A stretch of 18,314 bases of DNA from JAZSQT01 sp045538075 (GTDB lineage Bacteria; Chrysiogenota; Deferribacteres; Deferribacterales; Mucispirillaceae), in the NCBI GenBank assembly GCA_045538075.1, contig JAZSQT010000025.1, forward strand, positions 1-18,314. The letters run 5' to 3'. Each line of letters begins with the position of its first letter. Within the stretch, counting starts at the first letter, position 1. The notes under the pieces are model-generated. The model did no database searches and had not been told where the DNA came from. It saw only the letters and a program-made list of their open reading frames with translations. The position numbers and the translations under genes were made by a program. Positions 1-7,369 of the stretch are shown in pieces.

Positions 1-1
1 A

Positions 2-187
2 GATTCATTAACTGAAAAATTAACTATATTAAATCCTAACAATATACTAAATAGAGGATATGCCCTTGTAGTTAAAAATGATAAAATAATTTCATCAATA
101 AATGATGTAAATATAAAAGAAAATATTGAAATAAAAATGAAAGATGGATATATTGATAGTTTCGTTATTGATATAAAGGAGATGTGA
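2..187 (+). CDS. xseA: Exodeoxyribonuclease VII large subunit, C-terminal end (partial)
   Basis: The open frame enters from the left edge and ends at a TGA at 185-187, giving the last 61 residues. It carries the C-terminal signature of XseA: a leucine-rich stretch, then LNRGYALV (about residues 16-23 of the fragment), then a short beta-rich tail with a KDG turn. In the family this tail follows the long coiled coil that recruits the small subunit XseB, and the complex degrades single-stranded DNA to oligonucleotides in the cytoplasm. The nuclease core and the start lie outside the window. greA begins two bases after the stop, and its Shine-Dalgarno sequence AAGGAG lies inside this gene, so the two are probably co-transcribed. 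The xseB gene is not adjacent but sits at 17811. The identification rests on a short fragment but fits well. Confidence 0.8.
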   Translation, partial: DSLTEKLTILNPNNILNRGYALVVKNDKIISSINDVNIKENIEIKMKDGYIDSFVIDIKEM

Positions 188-188
188 T

Positions 189-674
189 ATGGATAGAATA
201 CCCATAACTCTTGAAGGATACAATAAATTAAAAGCAGAGCTTGATAAGCTGAAAAATGTTGATAGTCGTGAAGTAATTGAAGCCATACAAGAAGCAAGAG
301 GGCATGGTGATTTAAGTGAAAATGCTGAATACGATGCAGCTAAAGAACGTCAAGGTTTTATTGAAGCAAGAATTAATGAACTTGAATCAAAAATGAGCTT
401 ATTTGATGTTATTGATATATCTAAGATGTCTGGTGATAAAGTTACATTTGGTGCTACTGTTACTTTAGAAAATATTGATACAGAAGAAAGGAAAAGGTAT
501 TCAATAGTTGGACCAGATGAGTCTGATATTTCTAAAGGTAGAGTATCAATATTATCACCTCTTGCAAGAGCTATAGTCGGCAAAAAAGCTGGAGATGAAG
601 CAATAGTTCAAGCTCCAGGTGGCGAAATAGAGTATGAAATTATTAGTGTTGAGTTTCTTGCTCACAAAGACTAA
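189..674 (+). CDS. greA: Transcription elongation factor GreA
   Basis: The 161-residue product matches GreA in length (about 158) and along its whole sequence. The N-terminal coiled coil spans roughly residues 8-75. Its tip carries GDLSENAEYDAAKE (40-53), with the acidic residues D41 and E44 that GreA inserts into the RNA polymerase secondary channel to stimulate cleavage of backtracked RNA. The C-terminal FKBP-like domain follows (about 80-158), with the typical ISPLARAIVGKK-like stretch around residues 120-131 and a GGEIEYEI motif. The start is well supported: AAGGAG at 176-181 lies 7 bases before the ATG. The gene sits two bases after xseA and 15 bases before pgsA. No residue of importance is missing. 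Confidence 0.97.
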   Translation: MDRIPITLEGYNKLKAELDKLKNVDSREVIEAIQEARGHGDLSENAEYDAAKERQGFIEARINELESKMSLFDVIDISKMSGDKVTFGATVTLENIDTEERKRYSIVGPDESDISKGRVSILSPLARAIVGKKAGDEAIVQAPGGEIEYEIISVEFLAHKD

Positions 675-689
675 TTTAATGGTTAAATT

Positions 690-1247
690 ATGAAAATAGA
701 AATGAATATCGCCAATAAAATAACTATAGGAAGAATTATAGCTATTCCATTATTTATTATCGTAATTTATATAGATAAATCATGGAGTAATACTTTAGCA
801 TGTATAATATTTGCTATTGCTTCATTTTCAGATATGCTTGATGGTTATTTTGCAAGAAAATATCATCTCGTTTCTGATTTTGGTAAAGTAATGGACCCTA
901 TGGCAGATAAAATATTAGTTGCTGGTGCAATGATTGCTCTTGTTGAACTTGATAGACTTGATGGTTGGATAGTTATAGTTATGTTAGCAAGAGATTTTAT
1001 TATTGGTGCTTTAAGAGATTTATCATCAAGTAAAGGTATAATAATTCCAGCTGGAATTTGGGGCAAATTAAAAACATCAGTTCAAATGCTTGCAGTAGGA
1101 ATGCTTACATTTAAATCTTATTTCATAGGTGTAGATTGGTTAAGTGTTGGTACTTATGTAATGTATATTGCGTTGATTTTATCTATTTATTCAGGATACG
1201 TATATATTAAGCAATATTTATTTTCAAATAAAGGATTAGTTGAATGA
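690..1247 (+). CDS. pgsA: CDP-diacylglycerol--glycerol-3-phosphate 3-phosphatidyltransferase
   Basis: This integral membrane enzyme makes phosphatidylglycerol phosphate from CDP-diacylglycerol and glycerol-3-phosphate, the committed step to phosphatidylglycerol and cardiolipin. The complete CDP-alcohol phosphatidyltransferase signature DxxDG(x2)AR(x8)G(x3)D(x3)D is visible: D48, D51, G52, A55, R56, G65, D69 and D73. Several hydrophobic segments surround it (about 15-28, 34-46, 77-85, 94-105, 125-137, 150-172). The length of 185 is normal. The start is uncertain: neither the ATG at 690 nor the in-frame ATG at 702 has a clear Shine-Dalgarno sequence, and the one at 702 gives the more typical N-terminus (MNIANKITIGR). 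The gene overlaps plsY by 4 bases (ATGA), which suggests coupled translation of two phospholipid genes. Confidence 0.95.
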   Translation: MKIEMNIANKITIGRIIAIPLFIIVIYIDKSWSNTLACIIFAIASFSDMLDGYFARKYHLVSDFGKVMDPMADKILVAGAMIALVELDRLDGWIVIVMLARDFIIGALRDLSSSKGIIIPAGIWGKLKTSVQMLAVGMLTFKSYFIGVDWLSVGTYVMYIALILSIYSGYVYIKQYLFSNKGLVE

Positions 1248-1858
1248 TTATAGAATATACTATTTTAATTCTTATATCTTACTTAATTGGTTCTATTCCC
1301 TTTGCTTATATTATTGTTAAAGCAGTAAAAGGAATAGATATTCGTAGTGTTGGTAGTGGTAATGCTGGTGCAACAAATGTAGCAAGAGTTTTAGGTAAAT
1401 GGGGTTTTGTATCTGTTTTAATACTTGATATGTTAAAAGGATTTATACCGGTAATTATTGCATATTTATACTATGGACAAGAAAATATTGTTTTATATAT
1501 GATGATTGCAGTTGTTTTAGGTCATACTTTTACAATCTTTTTATCATTTAAAGGTGGCAAAGGGGTTGCAACTGGTGCTGGAGCATTTTTTGCATTAGTT
1601 CCTTTTTCAATGTTAGTTGCTGTAATAGTATTTTTATTAACTTTTGCTATTACTCGTATGGTGTCAGCTTCTTCTATAATGGGTGCAATATCACTGCTTA
1701 TTAGTGTATTATTAATGGAAAGTTGGTTACCTCTTATTATAATAACATGTATAGTAGTATTATTCGTAATCTATAAACATAAATCAAATATTGTTAGAAT
1801 AATTAAAGGGCAGGAGAGCCGTTTTGAGCGAAAAAAGAAAGATACTACTATATCGTGA
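1244..1858 (+). CDS. plsY: Acyl-phosphate:glycerol-3-phosphate acyltransferase PlsY
   Basis: PlsY transfers an acyl group from acyl-phosphate to the sn-1 position of glycerol-3-phosphate at the inner membrane, giving lysophosphatidic acid. All three conserved loops are present: SVGSGNAGATNVAR (35-48), GHTFTIFLSFKGGKGVATG (93-111, the phosphate-binding glycine-rich loop) and the C-terminal KHKSNIVRIIKGQESR near residue 180. Hydrophobic segments alternate with these loops as expected for a multi-pass protein. The length of 204 is typical. The ATG overlaps the pgsA stop by 4 bases, and the 3' end overlaps ribD by 35 bases. The partner PlsX, which makes the acyl-phosphate, is not in the window. 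Confidence 0.96.
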   Translation: MIIEYTILILISYLIGSIPFAYIIVKAVKGIDIRSVGSGNAGATNVARVLGKWGFVSVLILDMLKGFIPVIIAYLYYGQENIVLYMMIAVVLGHTFTIFLSFKGGKGVATGAGAFFALVPFSMLVAVIVFLLTFAITRMVSASSIMGAISLLISVLLMESWLPLIIITCIVVLFVIYKHKSNIVRIIKGQESRFERKKKDTTIS

Positions 1859-3002
1859 AATTATGGCTCAGTGTGTAAATAATGCGAAAGAAAAAGCAGG
1901 TTTTACAAAAAGCAATCCTTTAGTTGGAGCAGCATTAGTTAAAGATGGAAAAGTAATATCTTATGGTGTTCACGAATTTTTTGGTGGTCCTCATGCAGAA
2001 GTAAATGCAATAAATAGTTGTATTAGTGATGTTTCTGAAACAGATTTGTTGGTTACATTGGAACCTTGTTCTACATCAAATAAAACTCCAGCTTGTACTG
2101 ATAAAATTATATCAGCTGGTATCAAAAATGTTTATATAGGCGTAATAGATCCAAATAAAAATCATCAAGGACAAGGTATCATTAAATTAAAAGAAGCTGG
2201 AGTCAATGTAGTTATTGGTATAGAAAGCGAAAAGTGTGCATTATTAATTGAAGATTTTACAAAATCTATTACTACTAATAAACCATACGTAACAGTTAAA
2301 AATGCAATAAGTATTGATGGTAAAATATCTTCTAAAAATAATCATTCAAAATGGATTACTTGTGAAGAATCAAGGAATATAGTGCATAAAATGCGAGGAG
2401 AAACTGGAGCTATATTAACAGGTATAGGCACTATATTAAGTGATAATCCAATGATGACAGATAGGAGAAAAGAGGCATCAAGACAACCTTTAAGAGTTAT
2501 TCTTGATAGTATGGCAAAAACTCCAATTGATAGTAATATAATTAAATCGGCAAAAGATTATCCAGTAATTATTTACGTATCAGAAAAAGCAACAAAAGAT
2601 AATATAAACAAGCTACTTGATTTTAATGTTGAAGTAGTAGTTGCACCAGAAAAAGAAAATTTATTAGATATTGATTTTATATTACATTCATTATATAGCA
2701 AAAATATAATGAATGTAATGGTAGAAGCTGGAGCTACTATAAATGGTTCATTCAGAGATATAGATGAAATAGATAAATTAGATGTATTCTTAGCACCAAA
2801 GATTATTGGAAGTAAGCATAGTTTATCATCATTTTCTGGCAAAGGAGTATCTTGCATTGATGAAGCAAGAGAATTTGTGTCTATGGACGTTTCAAAAGTT
2901 GGCAAGGATTTACACATTTCAGCTAAGGTAAAAGATTATGCTACAGATGTTATTAATTCAACTTCGAATTTAGGTGAAAAATTAAAATGTTTACAGGTAT
3001 AA
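1824..3002 (+). CDS. ribD: Bifunctional riboflavin biosynthesis deaminase/reductase RibD
   Basis: RibD deaminates 2,5-diamino-6-ribosylamino-4(3H)-pyrimidinone 5'-phosphate and then reduces the ribose side chain with NADPH. The deaminase domain (about 10-140) has the zinc ligands H57 in HAE, with catalytic E59, and C82 and C91. The reductase domain (about 154-365) has VKNAISIDGKISS, SKWITCEESR, GIGTILSDNP, LRVILDS and APKIIGS. I chose the TTG at 1824 because AGGAG (1812-1816) lies 7 bases before it and it gives a normal N-terminus; the next start, ATG at 1863, would shorten the first helix. Oddities: the loop between the zinc cysteines reads PCSTSNKTPAC, where most RibD proteins have a His and a Gly (PCSHxGRTPPC type), and the reductase VEGG motif is VEAG. 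The gene overlaps plsY by 35 bases and ribE by 16. Confidence 0.95.
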   Translation: MSEKRKILLYREIMAQCVNNAKEKAGFTKSNPLVGAALVKDGKVISYGVHEFFGGPHAEVNAINSCISDVSETDLLVTLEPCSTSNKTPACTDKIISAGIKNVYIGVIDPNKNHQGQGIIKLKEAGVNVVIGIESEKCALLIEDFTKSITTNKPYVTVKNAISIDGKISSKNNHSKWITCEESRNIVHKMRGETGAILTGIGTILSDNPMMTDRRKEASRQPLRVILDSMAKTPIDSNIIKSAKDYPVIIYVSEKATKDNINKLLDFNVEVVVAPEKENLLDIDFILHSLYSKNIMNVMVEAGATINGSFRDIDEIDKLDVFLAPKIIGSKHSLSSFSGKGVSCIDEAREFVSMDVSKVGKDLHISAKVKDYATDVINSTSNLGEKLKCLQV

Positions 3003-3610
3003 TTGAAGAAATAGGAAAAGTAAATTCTATTATAAAAGGTAGTTCATCTCTAAAAATACATATTAAGTGTGCTAAAGTTTTAGAAAATTCAAAAATTGGT
3101 GATTCTATTTCTGTTAATGGTGTATGTCTTACAATTACTAATATAGATGATAGTAGCTTTTTTGCAGATGTTAGCTATGAAACAATAAATAAAACATCTA
3201 TAAATAACATTTTAGTTGGTCAGTTAGTAAATCTTGAAAGGGCATTAACATTATCAACGCCTTTAGGTGGTCATTTAGTTCAAGGTCATATTGATACAAC
3301 GGGGGTTATTTCTTCAATTTCTAAAAAAGGTGAAGCATTTCTATTAAAAGTAAGTTATCCTAATAATATAGATAAATACATTGTGGAAAAGGGTTCAGTA
3401 GCTATTGATGGAATTAGTTTAACTGTTTCAAATGTAAACGGTAACACTTTTGATATTGCAGTTATTCCTCATACTTTTAAAAATACTACTCTATGTAATA
3501 AGAAAAATGGAGATAAAGTGAATATAGAAGTAGATATGATTGCTCGTTATTCAGAGAAGTTATTGAAAAATTCAATGAAAGAGGATAAACTAAAAGGATT
3601 AATGAAATAA
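2987..3610 (+). CDS. ribE: Riboflavin synthase, alpha subunit
   Basis: This enzyme dismutates two 6,7-dimethyl-8-ribityllumazine molecules into riboflavin and 5-amino-6-ribitylaminouracil. The protein starts with the diagnostic MFTGIIEEIG and contains two lumazine-binding barrel repeats, each with a matching motif: GDSISVNGVCLTIT (38-51) and KGSVAIDGISLTVS (135-148). The linker GGHLVQGHIDTTG (94-106) joins them. The length of 207 is close to the usual 200-220. The start overlaps the ribD end by 16 bases, with only a weak AGGTGA ahead of it, so translation may depend on coupling. Nomenclature differs between species (ribE, ribC, ribB); I use ribE for the synthase and ribH for the lumazine synthase downstream. 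Confidence 0.96.
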   Translation: MFTGIIEEIGKVNSIIKGSSSLKIHIKCAKVLENSKIGDSISVNGVCLTITNIDDSSFFADVSYETINKTSINNILVGQLVNLERALTLSTPLGGHLVQGHIDTTGVISSISKKGEAFLLKVSYPNNIDKYIVEKGSVAIDGISLTVSNVNGNTFDIAVIPHTFKNTTLCNKKNGDKVNIEVDMIARYSEKLLKNSMKEDKLKGLMK

Positions 3611-3634
3611 TAATTATCAAGGAGATATATAACA

Positions 3635-4864
3635 ATGAATAAAAGCGTCAGGGCAAGTGTTTCTGAAGCTATAGAAATTATTAAACAAGGTGGAATGATT
3701 ATTTTATGTGATGATGAAGATAGAGAAAATGAAGGAGATTTAGTCGTCGCAGGTGAATACGCTACACCAGAAATCATAAATTTTATGTCAAAATATGGTA
3801 AAGGTTTAATATGCTTATCTCTTACAGAAGAAAGATGTAAGGAATTAGATTTAAATCAAATGGTAGAAAATAATGACTCAAGATTTGGAACAGCCTTTAC
3901 TATATCAATAGAAGCAAAAAGTGGAGTAACTACTGGAATTTCTGCTTATGATAGAGCAAAAACTATAGCAACAGCGATTAATCCATCATCAACTGCTAAT
4001 GATTTAGCTCGTCCTGGTCATATTTTTCCTTTAAAAGCAAAAGATGGTGGGACATTAGTTAGAAATGGTCAAACAGAAGGTTCTATAGATTTAGTAAAAC
4101 TTGCAGGTTTAAATCCATCTGCAGTAATTTGCGAAATTATGGACGATGACGGTAGTATGGCTCGTATGCCAGCATTAGAAAAATTTGCAGAAACTCATAA
4201 TTTAAAAATTATTACAATATCTGATATAATTGAATATAGAATAAAAAATGACGATATTATAGAAAAAATATCAGAAGCTAATTTGTCAACTGTTTATGGA
4301 GATTTTCAAATTATCAGTTTTAAAAGTAGGGCAGATGCTACTGAAGCTGTTGCTATTATAAAAGGCGAAGTATTTGCTGAAGAGCCTATGCTTGTTAGAG
4401 TTCATTCACAATGTTTAACAGGAGACGTGTTTGGTTCAAAACGTTGTGATTGTGGAAACCAACTTCACGCAGCCATGAAAAAAATTAATGAAGTTGGAAA
4501 AGGTGTAATTTTATATTTATTTCAAGAAGGTAGAGGTATTGGATTACTAAATAAAATTCGTGCTTATAAACTTCAAGATGAGGGTTATGATACTGTTGAG
4601 GCTAATTTACATTTAGGTTTTACTGATGATATGCGTAGTTATGACTTTGCTGCTCAAATCTTATGTAAGTTAGGAGTAAGAAAAGTTAGATTATTAACAA
4701 ACAATCCACGTAAAATAGATGGTTTAAATGGATTTTGTCTTGAAGTAGTAGAGAGAGTTCCATTAGAATGTGGTATTGTAGAGGAAAATTTATTTTATAT
4801 GCAGACTAAGAAAGAAAAACTTGGACATAAACTTAAATTTTTGGAGGAAAAAAATGGCAATTAA
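3635..4864 (+). CDS. ribBA: Bifunctional DHBP synthase / GTP cyclohydrolase II (RibBA)
   Basis: This fusion protein performs both entry reactions of riboflavin synthesis. The N-terminal RibB part (1-205) converts ribulose-5-phosphate to dihydroxybutanone phosphate and has the acidic DDEDRENEGD loop (26-35), GVTTGISAYDR (97-107), ARPGHIFPL (125-133) and the TEGSIDL region (147-153). The RibA part (about 206-400) opens the imidazole ring of GTP. It has zinc cysteines C260, C271 and C273, QEGRGIGL (297-304), AYKLQDEGYDTVEAN (310-324) with the active-site tyrosine, and DDMRSY (331-336) with the DxR pair. Minor changes are HSQC where HSEC is common and a Cys at 368 where Gly is common; nothing essential is lost. 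AAGGAG at 3619-3624 lies 10 bases before the ATG. The 3' end overlaps ribH by 11 bases. Confidence 0.97.
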   Translation: MNKSVRASVSEAIEIIKQGGMIILCDDEDRENEGDLVVAGEYATPEIINFMSKYGKGLICLSLTEERCKELDLNQMVENNDSRFGTAFTISIEAKSGVTTGISAYDRAKTIATAINPSSTANDLARPGHIFPLKAKDGGTLVRNGQTEGSIDLVKLAGLNPSAVICEIMDDDGSMARMPALEKFAETHNLKIITISDIIEYRIKNDDIIEKISEANLSTVYGDFQIISFKSRADATEAVAIIKGEVFAEEPMLVRVHSQCLTGDVFGSKRCDCGNQLHAAMKKINEVGKGVILYLFQEGRGIGLLNKIRAYKLQDEGYDTVEANLHLGFTDDMRSYDFAAQILCKLGVRKVRLLTNNPRKIDGLNGFCLEVVERVPLECGIVEENLFYMQTKKEKLGHKLKFLEEKNGN

Positions 4865-5324
4865 ATATATTAACGGTAAGTATGAAGGCTTAGATATAAA
4901 AATTGCAATAGTAGCATCTCGTTTCAACGATTTTATCACAAACAATTTAATAGAAGGTGCTATAGATGTACTTACTCGTCATAATGTAAACGAAGATAAT
5001 ATTACGATTGTAAAAGTTCCTGGAGCTTTTGAAATTCCTCTTACTTGTAAAAAAATTACTAAAACAGGCAAATACGATGCAATTATTGCACTTGGTGCAG
5101 TTATTAGAGGATCAACTCCTCATTTTGATTACGTTTCTGCTGAAGTATCAAAAGGAATTGCAAATGTTAGTTTAGATAGTGGTATTCCTGTTATTTTTGG
5201 AGTTCTTACAACAGATACAATAGAGCAAGCAATAGAAAGAGCTGGAACTAAAGCTGGCAATAAAGGTGCCGAAAGTGCTTTATCTGCAATAGAAATGGTT
5301 AATTTATTTAAAAGTGGTTTTTAA
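4854..5324 (+). CDS. ribH: 6,7-dimethyl-8-ribityllumazine synthase
   Basis: RibH condenses dihydroxybutanone phosphate (from RibBA) with the ribitylaminouracil derived from the RibD product; it usually assembles into pentamers or 60-mer capsids. The 156-residue protein has the substrate-binding motifs ASRFND (21-26), VPGAFEIP (55-62), GAVIRGSTPHFDYV (81-94) with the catalytic-type His90, GVLTTDTIEQA (116-126) and NKGAESA (136-142). The start at 4854 is favoured by the strong GGAGG at 4843-4847, 6 bases upstream. An in-frame TTG at 4821 would add 11 residues with no homologous role. The start lies inside the ribBA end, and the stop shares one base with the nusB start (TAATG). Confidence 0.97.
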   Translation: MAIKYINGKYEGLDIKIAIVASRFNDFITNNLIEGAIDVLTRHNVNEDNITIVKVPGAFEIPLTCKKITKTGKYDAIIALGAVIRGSTPHFDYVSAEVSKGIANVSLDSGIPVIFGVLTTDTIEQAIERAGTKAGNKGAESALSAIEMVNLFKSGF

Positions 5325-5791
5325 TGAAAGTTAAAGAGAAAAAAGATTATCCATTAATTAGGAAAAGAACTAAAGCAAGAGAAATTGCGATACAAATGAT
5401 GTATTGTGCAGAAATTACTGAAGAAACACCAGAAAATGTTTTAAAAAATTTTTGGGATTCTATTGATGATATTGATTCATCTGTTAAGGAATTTGCAGTA
5501 GAATTATTTACTAAATCGTATGCAACTACCGAAAAAAATGATGAATTAATTAAACAATTTATATCAAAAACTTGGACTTTTGATAGAATTGGTATAATTG
5601 AAAAAAATATTTTAAGATTAGCACTAACAGAGCTTTTTGATGAAGATACTCCAATATATGCAATTATGGACGATTACGTTACTTTGTCAAAAAGTTTTAC
5701 TGATGTTAAAACTGCGTCTTTTATTAACGGCATACTTGAAAATATTAGGAATAAATTTTCTATAGAGCGTAATAATGGAAACAAAAAATAA
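5324..5791 (+). CDS. nusB: Transcription antitermination protein NusB
   Basis: NusB binds boxA RNA together with NusE (ribosomal protein S10) and supports antitermination in rRNA operons. The 155-residue all-helical protein shows the family landmarks: KRTKAREIAIQMMY near the N-terminus (14-27), WTFDRIGIIEKNILRLALTEL (82-102) and the C-terminal FTDVKTASFINGILENI region (about 130-146), which corresponds to the usual F-N-V-L-D motif. Its place directly after ribH is a widespread arrangement in bacteria. The ATG shares one base with the ribH stop, and the end overlaps the next gene by 17 bases. I see no own promoter. Confidence 0.95.
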   Translation: MKVKEKKDYPLIRKRTKAREIAIQMMYCAEITEETPENVLKNFWDSIDDIDSSVKEFAVELFTKSYATTEKNDELIKQFISKTWTFDRIGIIEKNILRLALTELFDEDTPIYAIMDDYVTLSKSFTDVKTASFINGILENIRNKFSIERNNGNKK

Positions 5792-6155
5792 TGTTATTAA
5801 AATAGATATTGAAAATGTTGATTTTTTTCCTTCAATTATTGATTACGATTTTAAAAAAAATCGTCCACGAGGTGGATCGTCAAGAATTGATTTCTTTGCT
5901 TACGGAAGATTATCGTTAGAGTTAGATAAAGTAAAAATAATGTCTAATTTATTTGTTAAAAAAAAGAATATGATGTTTGACAAGGGTATTTTTCTCGTTG
6001 ATTTTTCTCAAATTGATAGTCAAGCAAAAGATATATCTGAAATGATAAGTAATTTTGGGACAAAAAAAATATATATTGAAAATTCAAAAGATTATTCTAT
6101 TGATTCATTAATAGAGTTGTTAGATGAATACGAAATAATATATTTGGATTTCTAA
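5775..6155 (+). CDS. Uncharacterised 126-aa protein
   Basis: I do not recognise this protein. It has no signal peptide, membrane segment or cysteine motif, so it is probably cytoplasmic. The N-terminal third contains a basic, glycine-containing segment (NRPRGGSSRIDFFAYGRLSLEL, residues 29-50), followed by a lysine-rich patch (KKKN, 62-65). The C-terminal half looks like alternating beta strands and helices: IFLVDFS (72-78), ISEMISNFG (87-95), KKIYIEN (97-103), SLIELLDEYEIIYLDF (111-126). The gene starts inside nusB (17-base overlap), and its stop shares one base with the next start. Base composition matches the neighbours, and the tight overlaps on both sides support a real gene. Its position among nusB, an exoribonuclease and YmdB suggests an RNA-related role, but that is only inference. 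Confidence 0.75.
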   Translation: METKNNVIKIDIENVDFFPSIIDYDFKKNRPRGGSSRIDFFAYGRLSLELDKVKIMSNLFVKKKNMMFDKGIFLVDFSQIDSQAKDISEMISNFGTKKIYIENSKDYSIDSLIELLDEYEIIYLDF

Positions 6156-6412
6156 TGTTAAATTCTAAGCATAGCACTGTAAGAATAACTTTTTCTTGTC
6201 CTCCAAATGATATAATATACGTTAATAGTATTATAGATTCTTATGGTAATTTAGGTTTATTGAGAACTGTTGATAAAAAAAAGTGTAATTGTGCAGTCTT
6301 TTCTACACAAAAAATGAGTGAAGTTGTTTTATCTATATTAGAAGCTCTAAAGTTAGAAGGAGTAGCAATTACAGAAATAAATATAGATGAAACTGAAGAA
6401 GTTGATTTTTAA
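6155..6412 (+). CDS. Small protein resembling the DUF4911 family
   Basis: This 85-residue protein opens with a beta strand (STVRITFSCP, 7-16) and continues with DIIYVNSIIDSYGNLGLLRTVD (19-40), then a short strand ending in a cysteine pair (KKCNCAVFS, 42-50) and a helix (MSEVVLSILEALKLEG, 54-69). The pattern of a substrate-like strand, an I-Y-x-x-x-I-I-x-x-Y-x-N-L-G segment and an R-T-x-D turn recalls the DUF4911 family of small proteins, which has no known function; I assign this from memory of the pattern with moderate certainty. The start shares one base with the preceding stop (TAATG), so the two are probably translated together. No membrane segment or signal is present. Confidence 0.75.
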   Translation: MLNSKHSTVRITFSCPPNDIIYVNSIIDSYGNLGLLRTVDKKKCNCAVFSTQKMSEVVLSILEALKLEGVAITEINIDETEEVDF

Positions 6413-6436
6413 TAAGTAAGTTAAGTGGAATTGTGT

Positions 6437-7369
6437 ATGGAAATAAATGTTTCAAAAAAATATATGATATTTAATTTAATAAATGCTACAACAAAGGATA
6501 ATCGCCCATATTTGCGTATGGTTTTGACAGATATAGAAGGCAATTCTATTAATGCTATAATGTTTGATAGTAATAAATTAAAATTTACGCCAGATAAAGG
6601 TATAATAGTTAATGTTAATGGTGTGTATCAAAATTACAATAATGTTGCTCAATTAAAAATATCATCAATGGAATTAGTTGAGGGAGCTGATGTTGATGAT
6701 TTTTTACCTAAAAGTGATAAGAATGCTTTAGAAATGGCTAATGAATTAAAGAAGTTTTTAAATCAAAATCTTAAAAGTTGGTACTTTAAAGAGTTAGCTA
6801 ATAAATTTATTAATGATGATAATATATTTAGTGAGTTTATTCGTAAACCTGCTGCAAAATCTATTCATCATGCGTATATTCACGGTTTATTAGAGCATAC
6901 ATTATCTATGATGAAACTATGCGTATTGATTGGTGATTATTATGGAAATGATGTAAATAACGAGCTTCTTATTATGGGAGCATTATTTCATGATTGTGGT
7001 AAAATTATGGAGTTAGATATAGAAAATTCCTTTGAATATACAACTGAGGGAAAGTTATTGGGACATCTAATATTAGGTATGGAGTTAGTTAATAAATACG
7101 TTTCTGAAATAGATAACTTTCCTGAAAAAGCAAGACAATTAGTTATTCATTTAATTGCAAGTCATCATGGTTATCTTGAATACGGTTCTCCTAAAAGACC
7201 TAAAACAAAAGAAGCAATGATTCTTCATGCCGTTGATAATCTTGATTCTAAACTGGCATCAATGGATTCAATATTTGATAAAGAAGATGTTAAGATTGGC
7301 GGTTGGAGTTCCTACGATAGACTACTTGAACGTCATTTATATAAACATGATTTATATCCAGAAGAATGA
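6437..7369 (+). CDS. YhaM-like 3'-5' exoribonuclease (OB-fold plus HD domain)
   Basis: The 310-residue protein has an OB-fold nucleic-acid-binding domain at the N-terminus (about 1-85: KDNRPYLRMVLTDIEG, then INAIMFD) and an HD domain (about 140-290). The HD part shows PAAKSIHHAYIHGLLEHTLS, the metal-binding pair HD in LFHDCGKIMEL (185-186), the GHL segment, ASHHGYLEYGSPKRP and a final Asp in HAVDNLDSK. This architecture and order match YhaM/CBF1 of Bacillus and Staphylococcus, which trims RNA 3' ends and single-stranded DNA. I chose the ATG at 6437, where AAGTGG at 6423-6428 can act as a weak Shine-Dalgarno sequence; GTG at 6425 and TTG at 6431 are also in frame and would add 4 or 2 residues. 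The end overlaps the next gene by 4 bases (ATGA). Confidence 0.9.
   Translation: MEINVSKKYMIFNLINATTKDNRPYLRMVLTDIEGNSINAIMFDSNKLKFTPDKGIIVNVNGVYQNYNNVAQLKISSMELVEGADVDDFLPKSDKNALEMANELKKFLNQNLKSWYFKELANKFINDDNIFSEFIRKPAAKSIHHAYIHGLLEHTLSMMKLCVLIGDYYGNDVNNELLIMGALFHDCGKIMELDIENSFEYTTEGKLLGHLILGMELVNKYVSEIDNFPEKARQLVIHLIASHHGYLEYGSPKRPKTKEAMILHAVDNLDSKLASMDSIFDKEDVKIGGWSSYDRLLERHLYKHDLYPEE

Noticed and set aside
2573..2917. 114-aa open frame on the minus strand opposite ribD
   Set aside because: It is fully inside ribD, is serine-rich and low in complexity, and has no supporting start signals.
4821..4853. TTG start for ribH eleven codons upstream
   Set aside because: The strong GGAGG at 4843-4847 sits inside this extension and points to ATG 4854; the extension is simply the ribBA 3' end in another frame.
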